Origin: Rhizobiales bacterium UBA3584
Lineage (GTDB): Bacteria > Pseudomonadota > Alphaproteobacteria > Rhizobiales > Devosiaceae
Assembly (NCBI GenBank): GCA_002375765.1
Contig: DFMV01000016.1
Span: 99,087-163,086 of the forward strand
Reading direction: 5' to 3'
DNA length: 64,000 nucleotides
The position numbers and the translations under genes are program-made. Positions within the stretch are counted from its first letter, which is position 1. Every line of letters starts with the position of its first letter. Of this stretch, positions 24,482 to 32,876 are shown piece by piece. Below the pieces are notes generated by a model that saw only the letters and a program-made list of their open reading frames with translations, was not told where the DNA came from and searched no databases.

Positions 24482-24917
24482 GGCATGGACGCAGGCGCAG
24501 CGTGACGAGGCCGCCGATCTCTACCGCAAGGGCTACAGTTCATCGCAGATCGCTGGGCAGGTAGGGCGCACCCGAAACAGCGTTATCGGTCGCCTCACCC
24601 GTGACGGACTGATCGGCAACGCCAACAGAGCCCGGAAGACTAACCGGCGATCGGCAATGAAGGCAGAGCGCACTCATACCCGGCAGCCCAGCAGCCCTTT
24701 GCGCGCCAACCCGGATTCGGAAGGGGTGAAGCTCCTCGCCGCCGATGTCTGGAAGCCGCTTCCCGGAACGAATCCCGTTCGGCTTGATGAAGTCGAGGGT
24801 TGCCGCTGGCCGCTTGGTGAAATCCGAGAGGGCACGTTTTGCATGTGCAACGCGCCCAAGGTCGAGGGCTCGAGCTATTGCCCGACCCACAAACGAGTTT
24901 CGGAGCCCAGCCGGTGA
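24474..24917 (+). CDS. GcrA-family cell-cycle transcription regulator, phage-borne
   Basis: 147 residues. The N-terminal Myb/SANT-like HTH matches GcrA: WTQAQRDEAADLYRKGYSSSQIAGQVGRTRNSVIGR. The C-terminal zinc-like signature of the family is present: GCRWPLG ... FCMCNAP ... YCPTHK. Family knowledge: GcrA in alphaproteobacteria binds RNA polymerase sigma70 and activates promoters carrying methylated sites. A phage copy could redirect host transcription or time phage genes. It shares the early operon with a DNA methyltransferase. Confidence 0.85.
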   Translation: MGKAWTQAQRDEAADLYRKGYSSSQIAGQVGRTRNSVIGRLTRDGLIGNANRARKTNRRSAMKAERTHTRQPSSPLRANPDSEGVKLLAADVWKPLPGTNPVRLDEVEGCRWPLGEIREGTFCMCNAPKVEGSSYCPTHKRVSEPSR

Positions 24918-25105
24918 GCCAGGCACTATCCGACATCTCCCAAGAGGACATGGAGAAGGCGGTTCTCAACGCCATCCATGACGTGGCGCGAAAGCAGCTT
25001 GAGCGTCGGCTGATGGCGAACACGTTCGAGGAAAAGCAGGAGGCCGGGCTTCGGGCCGCGCTTCACCGGCTTCGCCAGACAGCAGACCTTGAGGTGCAGT
25101 CTTGA
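24914..25105 (+). CDS. Hypothetical small helical protein
   Basis: 63 residues with GTG start 24914, overlapping the GcrA-like stop. Helical throughout (SQEDMEKAVLNAIHDVARKQLERRLM; FEEKQEAGLRAALHRL). Unrecognised. Confidence 0.5.
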   Translation: MSQALSDISQEDMEKAVLNAIHDVARKQLERRLMANTFEEKQEAGLRAALHRLRQTADLEVQS

Positions 25106-25320
25106 CCGACGCGATACCCACACATTGGAAGGTGAGAGCCCTGCGCCGCCATATCCAGTCCTGCGAGGACGCGGTGTGGTTTCAGGAGCGCCATGGCGAC
25201 TTCAAGAGCCAGGAGGCGGCAGGTGCCTTGCTGCGCACGTTCCGGTCCATCCTTGCCGATTACGAGGCACAGAAGATCGAAGACGGCCTACAGGGCCGGA
25301 GGAGGGCGGCAAATGGCTGA
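25102..25320 (+). CDS. Hypothetical small protein
   Basis: 72 residues, TTG start 25102 overlapping the previous stop. Helical and basic (KVRALRRHIQSCEDAVWFQERHG). Precedes and overlaps the primase-helicase gene. Unrecognised. Confidence 0.5.
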   Translation: MTDAIPTHWKVRALRRHIQSCEDAVWFQERHGDFKSQEAAGALLRTFRSILADYEAQKIEDGLQGRRRAANG

Positions 25321-27664
25321 GCGCTTCACCGATGCCTATCTGGACGAACTGCGCTCCGCTCTCCCGATCACTCGCCTTGTCGGCGAATACGTGACCTATG
25401 AGGCTGGCAAAGGCCGCGAGGGCGATCAGTGGGCGTGTTGCCCGTTCCACGGCGAAAGCACGCCCAGCTTCCATGCCACCGACGACAAGCAGTCGTACCA
25501 TTGCTTTGGGTGCGGCGTTTCCGGGGATCATTTCGAGTTCCTGATCGAAAGCCAGGGCATGACCTTCCCCGAGGCGGTGCAGACCGTCGCTGAACTTGCG
25601 GGCATACCGCTGCCAGAGGGCGTCGAGATCGCCAAAGGACCGGCACGGGCACCGGAACACCCCCGAGCAGAGAAAACGCCGCCACAGCCTTCCGCTGTGC
25701 GCGAGAAGAAAGAAATGGTGAAGGTCTATCCCTACACCGACAACGACGGCGAGTTGCTTTACGAGGTCTGCCGCATCCAGATCAGGATGCCGGATGGATC
25801 TTGGGCGCGCACCAAGGACGGCAAAGGCACATGGAAGGATTTCCGGCAGCGCCGCCCTTCCGGTATGCCCGATGGATCGAAGGTGTGGGGCCTGCGGGAA
25901 GGAGAATATATTCGCCCCGCGCCCGGCAAGGACTGGTCGCCATGGGACAGGGACAAGGCCGACAAGTGGTCTGATCATCAAACCCATTGGTTCGATGCCG
26001 TCGAGCATACGATCTATCGCCATCCCCAGGTTGAGATCGCGATCGCCGAAGGGCGGCCCGTCATCATCACCGAAGGCGAAAAGGACGCCGAGACAGTCGA
26101 AACCCTTGGCTTCACCGGCACCACGAACAGTTCTGGCTCCAAGCACTGGAATGATACACATGCAGCTTGCTTCAAGGGCGCCGATGTCATCATAGCGTTG
26201 GACAACGACGCGGCTGGCGCAAGGGCCGATAAGCTGGCCCGGTCCATGACAGGGATCGCGCGGCGAATCCGAGTGCTGGACTTTGCGGAGCATGTGCCAA
26301 ATTTCCCGGTTGGAAACGACATTACGGATTGGGTTGAGGCTGGGGGCACCACAAATGAACTCGAAAAAATTATCGCGTGCCTGCCGGACTGGCGATCGAA
26401 GCTGCCCGAGGCGTTCGGATGCCGCCCGTTCAAGTCCATTGCGGGCGAGCCCATCGAATACGAATGGATGATCGAGGAACTGATCGAGCACAACGGCGTG
26501 CTCGTGTTTGCCGGGGCTAAAGGTGCGGGAAAGACCTTCGCCGCGCTCGACATGGGCATGAAGGTGGCTCAGGGGCTGCCATACGCGGGCAGAGAGACGC
26601 GCCGTGGCATCGTGATCCACATCGCCGTCGAAGACGGCGCAGGGGTCCGCATGAGGGCTGAGGGCTATCGCCGATACAACGGCATCAGCCCGGACGAAGA
26701 CATTCCTTACGTCATCATGGACCGCGAATTCTCGCTGATGTCCGACGATGCAGTGACCAAGATGATCGCGGCAGTTGCCCAGATCAGCGATCACTACCGC
26801 ATGCCAGTCGAACTGATCATCATCGACACATGGTCGGTCGCCACGGAAGGGCTCAATGAGATCGACGGCGCCGAGGTCGGCAAGGTCTTGGCCCGCATCA
26901 ATCGCCTGAAAGAAAGTACAGGTGCCACGATCTGCCTCGTGCATCACATGAACGCCACCGGCAACCGTGTTCGCGGCCACACATCGATTGAGGCCAACGT
27001 CTCAAACGTCATCGAGATCAAGCAGGTAATGACCGTTCCTGAGCGCAGGGGCGAAGACCCGGTGAAGGTTTGCGACCAAGAGGGGCGCCCGATCCGGCAA
27101 TTGACCCTGACGAAAAACAAGAACGGCCTCGATGACATCAAATGGAGCATGGCGCTCGAGATAGTTGATCTCGGGTTGAACCGAAAGGGCAAGCCGGTCA
27201 GCACGTGCGTGTGTGTTTCCACAAAGCGACCGCGGCAAAGCAAAAGCCGGAGCAAGATCACCTCACAGTTCCAGCGCATCCTCATGGACGCCCTCAATGA
27301 CGCACTGTCCGATGCTGGCAAGCAAATGCCGCCCAATGTTCGCGTTGGGCCCCAGATACAGCTTTGCGTGGCCTATGGCGACTGGCGTGACTACGTGCGC
27401 CGTAGATGGCCGTTTAAATCGCCAGAGGACGACGCTGAGGCCCGCGACGAGGAGCTGAGGAAGTCCATGGCGGCCGCAGAGGCGGCCCTGCTGAACGCGG
27501 GCTATCTCGGCAAGGACAACGACGTCGGAATCGTATGGTCGCTCGGGAAGGACCGGCAGACGACATCGTATCTGCCGCAGGATGACCCGGAACCACCTCC
27601 GTCGCTCCCCGACGATGTGCAACGCGAACTAGCGGAGGTCGGGCATGACGAACCGCCCTTCTAG
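25313..27664 (+). CDS. Primase-helicase, DnaG-type zinc finger plus Toprim plus RecA-like ATPase
   Basis: 783 residues from ATG 25313. Domain order: CHC2 zinc finger at about 41-67 (CPFH ... CFGCG), Toprim core at about 250-300 (EGEKDAE, then ALDNDAAG), and a RepA/DnaB-like ATPase at about 390-600 with Walker A GAKGAGKT near 397. The latter continues with the EDG segment, the IIIDTWS Walker B and the LVHHMNATG sensor. The protein should prime and unwind phage DNA at the fork, like T7 gp4. It is the main replication gene of the early operon. The C-terminal 150 residues have no recognised domain. Confidence 0.88.
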   Translation: MAERFTDAYLDELRSALPITRLVGEYVTYEAGKGREGDQWACCPFHGESTPSFHATDDKQSYHCFGCGVSGDHFEFLIESQGMTFPEAVQTVAELAGIPLPEGVEIAKGPARAPEHPRAEKTPPQPSAVREKKEMVKVYPYTDNDGELLYEVCRIQIRMPDGSWARTKDGKGTWKDFRQRRPSGMPDGSKVWGLREGEYIRPAPGKDWSPWDRDKADKWSDHQTHWFDAVEHTIYRHPQVEIAIAEGRPVIITEGEKDAETVETLGFTGTTNSSGSKHWNDTHAACFKGADVIIALDNDAAGARADKLARSMTGIARRIRVLDFAEHVPNFPVGNDITDWVEAGGTTNELEKIIACLPDWRSKLPEAFGCRPFKSIAGEPIEYEWMIEELIEHNGVLVFAGAKGAGKTFAALDMGMKVAQGLPYAGRETRRGIVIHIAVEDGAGVRMRAEGYRRYNGISPDEDIPYVIMDREFSLMSDDAVTKMIAAVAQISDHYRMPVELIIIDTWSVATEGLNEIDGAEVGKVLARINRLKESTGATICLVHHMNATGNRVRGHTSIEANVSNVIEIKQVMTVPERRGEDPVKVCDQEGRPIRQLTLTKNKNGLDDIKWSMALEIVDLGLNRKGKPVSTCVCVSTKRPRQSKSRSKITSQFQRILMDALNDALSDAGKQMPPNVRVGPQIQLCVAYGDWRDYVRRRWPFKSPEDDAEARDEELRKSMAAAEAALLNAGYLGKDNDVGIVWSLGKDRQTTSYLPQDDPEPPPSLPDDVQRELAEVGHDEPPF

Positions 27665-28034
27665 CGACCGCGACTTGTTCGGGGAAATGCCGGTGCAGCG
27701 AAAAGGTGCCCCGCTCTTTGCCGACCAGTGGCCAAACAAGAAGGTTGCCCGGATTGTCGAGCTCGCTGTCTCAGGGGCAACCGCCCGCTCGATCTGCGAT
27801 GACCTGGCAGACGGAACAATGCCGAACGAGGTTCGGGTGATGCTCAGCCATTGGGGCATCAGAGAGCGGCATACAGTGCCGGTCCCAGTCGAACTCAACT
27901 CCAAGCTGCGCGCCAAGCTCTTTGACGACGCCCGGAAGCGCGGGAAGGACGGGCACGAACTTCTCACAGACTGCGCCCGCCACACGATCAAAGACACCAT
28001 GTACGAGAGCATCATTGATGACAGCGACGTTTGA
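27645..28034 (+). CDS. Hypothetical early protein
   Basis: 129 residues, starting 20 bases before the end of the primase gene. Contains a helix-turn-helix-like stretch (VARIVELAVSGATARSICDDLADGTMPNEVRVMLSHWGI) of the type that recognises DNA, plus a helical C-terminus. It might be a replication accessory or regulator; no family is recognised. Confidence 0.5.
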   Translation: MTNRPSSDRDLFGEMPVQRKGAPLFADQWPNKKVARIVELAVSGATARSICDDLADGTMPNEVRVMLSHWGIRERHTVPVPVELNSKLRAKLFDDARKRGKDGHELLTDCARHTIKDTMYESIIDDSDV

Positions 28035-28548
28035 AATCCCGGAATACGCCAAGACCAATCGTGAGCTCTGGACCCCAAACCTTGTCCAGAGGGCCGTGGT
28101 GTTCGGGCATATCGTCCTGAGCCGGTCGCAGCCCTATGTCGGCCCCGCTGGGGATAGGGCATACTGGCCTGAGACCTTCGACAAAGAGGACAGCCCAAGG
28201 GGCGGGAAGGGCAGGCGCGTTTTCAACTTGCAGGACATGACGCACAGTGAGATGGTTACGCTCGGCTTCACCGATCGGCACGGCGGCAAGCATCCCGCAT
28301 GGATGAACTTTCCCGAGCTTGCCGAAGCCCCCACGGCGCTCCGCACCTTCGACCAGTGGGTGAGATGGTATGTCAGGGGCAGGCGCACGGCTGGGGAATA
28401 CCAGACCGAGGAGATGTTTGCCGGGACGCTCAAGATGTCGCTGGCGACCCTCAAGCGCCACAAGGCGTGTTGCGGTCGCATCATCGGGGAAAGGCTCAAC
28501 AGGGCCAGTGTGCTCCCATGGCGGGTGCCCACCGATAAGCTGAAATAA
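28018..28548 (+). CDS. Hypothetical early protein
   Basis: 176 residues from ATG 28018, overlapping the gene before it. Tryptophan- and arginine-rich with a C-terminal helix-turn-helix-like segment (YQTEEMFAGTLKMSLATLKRHKACCGRII). Last gene of the continuous rightward early operon, a position often taken by late regulators; that role is speculation. Confidence 0.5.
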   Translation: MTATFEIPEYAKTNRELWTPNLVQRAVVFGHIVLSRSQPYVGPAGDRAYWPETFDKEDSPRGGKGRRVFNLQDMTHSEMVTLGFTDRHGGKHPAWMNFPELAEAPTALRTFDQWVRWYVRGRRTAGEYQTEEMFAGTLKMSLATLKRHKACCGRIIGERLNRASVLPWRVPTDKLK

Positions 28549-28678
28549 CCCAAGCCCAGAAATAAACGGTTTGCCTTTGCGCGTTGGACAAGGTGAGCCA
28601 AATCAGGCGTTTATACGCGTGTTCTTTATAGGCTGGATGAACTGTCAGCCAATCCCCCACATCGAAAGGACTGCCACG

Positions 28679-28786
28679 ATGCGCGCCACGCAGATCGCAC
28701 CCCTTTGCCTCACCCTGGCCGATGTGGAGGAAAGCCCGCCCCATACCAGCTATCGCGGCCCGCTCGACCATCGAATACCCACCTAA
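28679..28786 (+). CDS. Possible 35-residue peptide
   Basis: ATG 28679 is preceded at ideal spacing by GAAAGGA. The peptide runs MRATQIAPLCLTLADVEESP to LDHRIPT. No homology known. The rest of 28549-28913 shows no other convincing gene; a GCGTTTATACGC inverted repeat lies near 28608. Confidence 0.3.
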   Translation: MRATQIAPLCLTLADVEESPPHTSYRGPLDHRIPT

Positions 28787-28913
28787 CCTCCGTATTGCCA
28801 GAACAGTCGCGTCATCCAAGGGTGGCGCGGCCTTCTTATCCGGATCGTCTCAGGCGGTCTCGATAAGCAGGTAGCCAGCGGACGGGCAGAGCGTTCGCAC
28901 CAATTCGCCCAGT

Positions 28914-29420
28914 TCAGCCGAGCGCAGCAAGTACTCTATGAGCTCCCGCAATAAAGCTGAACAAAGAAACAAGGCCGGATGCCACGGCGGCGTACATGGT
29001 AGCGGCGACGGGGTTAAATCGGCCCGCATCATTCGGCCATAGGTCCGTGCGGAACAACATCGCCGGTTGAGCCCACTTGATATAGATTACTTCGGCAAAC
29101 TGAAAATTGGCCCAGGCCATAAAGCCAGTGATTAGGATTGATACAATGCCGACCACGTGCCAAGCGGCGCTACTGGCCAGTACTTCTAGCAGTTCTGCGG
29201 AGGCCCCGGACCTCAGCTGACTGAGAACGAATATTGCGCCGGCATGAACGGCGAGGAACGAAGCGACCAGCCATTTCCCGTAGTCGGCGTGCAACTGGCG
29301 TGACTCGCGTCGAAGATCGATGAATTGGGAATAATAGGCATGGGCTTGGATGCGGTAGCGTTCACGCTCTTTCTCATCTGGCCAATCATCAACAAAGAGC
29401 GGTTTGTCTTCAAAGGCCAT
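28914..29420 (-). CDS. Reverse-strand membrane protein next to the terminase genes
   Basis: 168 residues from ATG 29420, with GGGGAG seven bases upstream. An acidic, charged N-terminal region (DKPLFVDDWPDEKERERYRIQ) is followed by two or three hydrophobic helices (WLVASFLAVHAGAIFVLSQL; AAWHVVGIVSILITGFMAWANF; MYAAVASGLVSLFSFIAGA). It is the only minus-strand gene between the early operon and the terminase. Its start codon overlaps that of the small terminase gene. Such isolated membrane genes in prophages are often superinfection-exclusion morons; here this is inference. Confidence 0.65.
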   Translation of the reverse strand: MAFEDKPLFVDDWPDEKERERYRIQAHAYYSQFIDLRRESRQLHADYGKWLVASFLAVHAGAIFVLSQLRSGASAELLEVLASSAAWHVVGIVSILITGFMAWANFQFAEVIYIKWAQPAMLFRTDLWPNDAGRFNPVAATMYAAVASGLVSLFSFIAGAHRVLAALG

Positions 29421-29892
29421 GCCCATTCTCCCCAACCAACGTCATGAAAGCTTCGCCCAGGCACTGGCTCAAGGCAAGACAGCGGATGAAGCCTATGCAC
29501 AGGCTGGATATAAGCCCAATCGCAAGAACGCATGGCGTTTGAAGACAAATGAAGACGTCGCGACGCGTGTTGCGGAGTTGAGCGTCAAAGCAGCCGAGAA
29601 AGCCGAATGGAGCGCCGCTGACAGGCTCAAGAGCCTCAAGTCGATCCATGACACCGTTCTGGAGAAAGACCCGCGCGTGGCCATCTCTGCGATCGGAGAG
29701 GCCAATAAGATGCAGGGCAGTCACGCCGCTGCAAAGCACCATCTCTCCGGCACGGTGCAGGTTGTCACCATCACCGCAAAGCATCTGGACGGATTGAACG
29801 ACGATGAACTTGCCGCTCTCGAAGCAGCATATCCCGTTCTCCAGAAGCTCGGGCTTGTGGGAGGCGATACAGGGTCAGCGGAAGAAGCGTGA
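29419..29892 (+). CDS. terS: Terminase small subunit
   Basis: 157 residues from ATG 29419; TTG 29404 is an alternative. N-terminal DNA-binding pattern RHESFAQALAQGKTADEAYAQAGYKPNRKNAWRLKTNEDVATRV is typical of small terminases that recognise the packaging site. It then has a helical oligomerisation region. It precedes and overlaps the large subunit. First gene of the late, packaging and structural module. Confidence 0.85.
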   Translation: MPILPNQRHESFAQALAQGKTADEAYAQAGYKPNRKNAWRLKTNEDVATRVAELSVKAAEKAEWSAADRLKSLKSIHDTVLEKDPRVAISAIGEANKMQGSHAAAKHHLSGTVQVVTITAKHLDGLNDDELAALEAAYPVLQKLGLVGGDTGSAEEA

Positions 29893-31483
29893 CATTGAGG
29901 AAAGCCAGGGCGGCTGGGAGCGCGAGAAAGAGCGTTGTGCTGCAGACATTGGTTACTGGTTCGACAAATGGGTCTATACCTACGACCCCCGCCTGACCGG
30001 TCAGAAGAACGCCGACGGCACGCGCAAGAGCCCGTATGTGCAGTTCAAGCTCTGGCCGAAACAGCGCGAGGTGGTCAAATGGCTGGCCGATCGCGTTGAC
30101 GCCGCCGAGGAAGGGCTGATCGAAAAGAGCCGGGACACCGGCGCGACATATCTCACAGCGGGCTTTGCGCTTCACCAGTGGCTGTTCGTCCCGGGCTTCA
30201 AGGCCACGTTCGGTAGCCGCAAGGTCGATTACGTCGACAAGAAGGACAACCCGGACGCGATCTTCGCCAAGCTGCGGATCATGCTCCGGCGCCTGCCGCC
30301 TGAAATGCTGCCTGAGGGGTTCTCCTGGGCACAGCACGACAATTACATGCGGATCGCCAACCCAGAGACGGGGGCGGTCATCTCCGGCGAGGGTGGCGAC
30401 GACATGGGCCGTGGTGGCCGTTCGTCGGTGTATTTCGTTGACGAAGCGGCGTTCGTGCCCAATGCGGAATCGGTGGAGAAGGCTCTGTCGGGCAACACCG
30501 AATGCGTGATCTGGGTGTCGTCGGTCAACGGCATGGGCAATCTGTTCGCCCGCAAGCGCCATTCGGTGCTCAAACCGCATCAGATCATGCGCCTACATTG
30601 GCGCGATGATCCGCGCAAGACTGAGGCATGGGCTCAGGCAAAGCGGGCGTCATTCTCTGACCCGACCACATGGGCCAGTGAGTACGATATCGACTACAGC
30701 GCGTCCGTTGAGGGCGTTTGCATTCCGGCCGCATGGGTTGAGAGCGCAAAGCGCATTATGGCGCTGGAGCCTCGCCTGCAGCCATCCAATGCCGGTGTTG
30801 TTGGGATGGACGTAGGTGCCGGCAAGGCCAAGTCAGTTGTGGTGCCTCGCAAGGGCCCGGTGGTTCTGCCTCCGCAGTCCCGTGGCAGCCCGGACACAAC
30901 CGGCACGGCATGGTGGGGATTGGAAACCGCTGTCGAGCATGGGTGTGACGCGCTGAACTTCGACGCCCCTGGCGTTGGGGCTGGCGTGTCATCGACCCTG
31001 ATGCATCGCAATGACGATGAGACCGCCACAGATGCCGCGAGAGCGGGGCGGTTTGAAAGCCTGACCGTTGTGCCGGTGAACACCGGAACGCCGCCCAGTG
31101 ACCGCCTCTGGCCAGATGAGCGCACATCTGAGGAGATGTTCGGCAATAAGAAGGCCGAAATCTGGTGGCTGTGCCGTACCGCGTTGCAGCGCACGCATGA
31201 GCATGTGCTGTGGCTTGAGGGCAAGGACGACGGGAAAGAGCATTCGGTGACCGAACTGCTCGCTCTGCCCAGTGGTGACCCTGACAGTGACGCCCTGTGC
31301 CTGCAGCTCTCGCTCGTGAAGTGGGGCCGCAATGACCGGGGCAAGATAGTGATTGAGAAGAAAGAGGCGCTGCAGCGTCGGGGCATATCCAGCCCTGACC
31401 ATGCCGACGCGCTGATGCTGACCTTCGTGGATCCGCCTGAGACGGCGACCGCGGCCATGTTCCTAACCTCGAGGCACAGATGA
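29804..31483 (+). CDS. terL: Terminase large subunit
   Basis: 559 residues if read from ATG 29804; a TTG at 29855 (just before WEAIQGQRKKRD) would give a more usual N-terminus. ATPase domain: deviant Walker A EKSRDTGATYL near residue 106 and Walker B VYFVDEA near 209. RNase H-fold nuclease domain: GMDVGAGKAKS near 334, FDAPGVG and the last acidic site SPDHADAL near 531. It is the motor that cuts and packages phage DNA and docks on the portal encoded next, with four-base overlap. Confidence 0.92.
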   Translation: MNLPLSKQHIPFSRSSGLWEAIQGQRKKRDIEESQGGWEREKERCAADIGYWFDKWVYTYDPRLTGQKNADGTRKSPYVQFKLWPKQREVVKWLADRVDAAEEGLIEKSRDTGATYLTAGFALHQWLFVPGFKATFGSRKVDYVDKKDNPDAIFAKLRIMLRRLPPEMLPEGFSWAQHDNYMRIANPETGAVISGEGGDDMGRGGRSSVYFVDEAAFVPNAESVEKALSGNTECVIWVSSVNGMGNLFARKRHSVLKPHQIMRLHWRDDPRKTEAWAQAKRASFSDPTTWASEYDIDYSASVEGVCIPAAWVESAKRIMALEPRLQPSNAGVVGMDVGAGKAKSVVVPRKGPVVLPPQSRGSPDTTGTAWWGLETAVEHGCDALNFDAPGVGAGVSSTLMHRNDDETATDAARAGRFESLTVVPVNTGTPPSDRLWPDERTSEEMFGNKKAEIWWLCRTALQRTHEHVLWLEGKDDGKEHSVTELLALPSGDPDSDALCLQLSLVKWGRNDRGKIVIEKKEALQRRGISSPDHADALMLTFVDPPETATAAMFLTSRHR

Positions 31484-32856
31484 ACGCCATATTCAATGCG
31501 GCTCAGCGGCGCCTTTCAACCATGTTCCCCGGCTTCTATCCGGGCGTCAAACACGACTATTACCGCGACTTCGGCTATCCCGAGACGCTGACCTTCGATC
31601 TGCTCTACAAGCGCTATCTCCGCAATGGCATTGCCACGGCCATGGTCAACAAGACCGTGCTCAAGACGTGGGAGTCGATGCCCTATCTGCTCGAAATGGA
31701 GCGGGATGGTTCAGAGAAGGGCACCAAGAAGGAAACGGCGCTCGAAAAGGAGATCCGCCTGCGCTTCGATGATCTGCGCATGTGGGCCCGGCTGGCTGAT
31801 GTGGACCGCATGTCGTTGGTCGGTGGCTATGCAGGAGCGCTGTTGAGCCTGCGGGACAATGGGCGCTGGCAAGACCCTGTTGAGCGTGTACCCGGTGGCC
31901 TGGACGGTATCGCCAAGATCATCCCGGCATGGGCAGGGCAGTTGACGGTTTCGGATTGGGATACAGACCCCAACTCCGAAACGTATGGCGAGCCCCGCAT
32001 GTACCAGTTCAACGAGGCGAACGTTGAGACCGGCAAGGCAAACCAGCGCCAGATGCTGGTGCATCCCGATCGCGTCATCATCTGGTCGCGCGACGAAACG
32101 GTCCACGGCGATTCCCTGCTGGAGCCCGCCTATAACGATCTACTCGATCTTGAGAAGATCAAGGGCGCTGGTGGCGAGGGCTTCTGGAAGAACGCCAAGT
32201 CTGCCCCGGTGATCGAGGTCGACAAGGAAGCCAAGATCGAGCAGATGGCCAAGGCCATGGGCGTATCGGTCGATAAGATCGCCGATGCCATGAACGATCA
32301 GGTCGAGGACTGGCAAAAGGGCTTCGACAACCTGCTCATGGGTCAGGGTATGAAGTTCTCCACCCTGGGGATCACTTTGCCGAGCCCTGAGCACTTCTGG
32401 GCCGCCCCGCTGCAGTCCGCCGCGGCATCCGTGCCCATCCCGCTCAAGATACTCGTGGGCAACCAGACAGGCGAACGCGCCAGCTCTGAGGACAACGAGG
32501 AGTGGGCCCAGACCAACATGAGCCGTCGCGCCAATCAGGTCGTGCCGATCATCATGGGCATGGTGAAGCGCTTTGTGCGGTTCGGCATGCTGCCCGAGGG
32601 CAAGGATTGGTATCTCGATTGGGCTGATCTGACCGAGGCGTCCATGGGCGAGAAGATCGAGCGCGCCGACAAGATGGCTGACGTCAACAACAAGATGAAG
32701 GACTCCGGCGAGGTGGTGTTCACCTCCGAGGAAATCCGCCTGACCGTTGGCTATGAGCCCCTGAGCGATGCGGAGAAGTTCCGCGATGAGCCTACGGACG
32801 ACGACGCCAAAGATGCGTTGCCGCCACCCGCTGACCCGGCCGAAGACGCCGCCTGA
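31480..32856 (+). CDS. Portal protein (DUF1073/Gp6-like)
   Basis: 458 residues. Matches the DUF1073 portal type: an N-terminal YPETLTFDLLYKRYLRNGIATAMVNK region, the central RVIIWSRDETVHGDSLLEPAYNDLLDL block, and the long LVGNQTGERASSEDNEEWAQ segment. Portals form the dodecameric ring at one capsid vertex through which DNA enters. It sits directly behind the large terminase, the standard place. Confidence 0.85.
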   Translation: MNAIFNAAQRRLSTMFPGFYPGVKHDYYRDFGYPETLTFDLLYKRYLRNGIATAMVNKTVLKTWESMPYLLEMERDGSEKGTKKETALEKEIRLRFDDLRMWARLADVDRMSLVGGYAGALLSLRDNGRWQDPVERVPGGLDGIAKIIPAWAGQLTVSDWDTDPNSETYGEPRMYQFNEANVETGKANQRQMLVHPDRVIIWSRDETVHGDSLLEPAYNDLLDLEKIKGAGGEGFWKNAKSAPVIEVDKEAKIEQMAKAMGVSVDKIADAMNDQVEDWQKGFDNLLMGQGMKFSTLGITLPSPEHFWAAPLQSAAASVPIPLKILVGNQTGERASSEDNEEWAQTNMSRRANQVVPIIMGMVKRFVRFGMLPEGKDWYLDWADLTEASMGEKIERADKMADVNNKMKDSGEVVFTSEEIRLTVGYEPLSDAEKFRDEPTDDDAKDALPPPADPAEDAA

Positions 32857-32876
32857 CCAAACACCGGAGAGAACCA

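Noticed and set aside
25202..26980. 592-codon frame antisense to the primase-helicase
   Set aside because: The plus strand has clear CHC2, Toprim and P-loop motifs; the antisense frame has none.
28496..28819. 107-codon minus-strand frame in the gap after the early operon
   Set aside because: No good ribosome site and it overlaps the end of a plus-strand gene by 53 bases; weak compared with the small plus-strand peptide at 28679.
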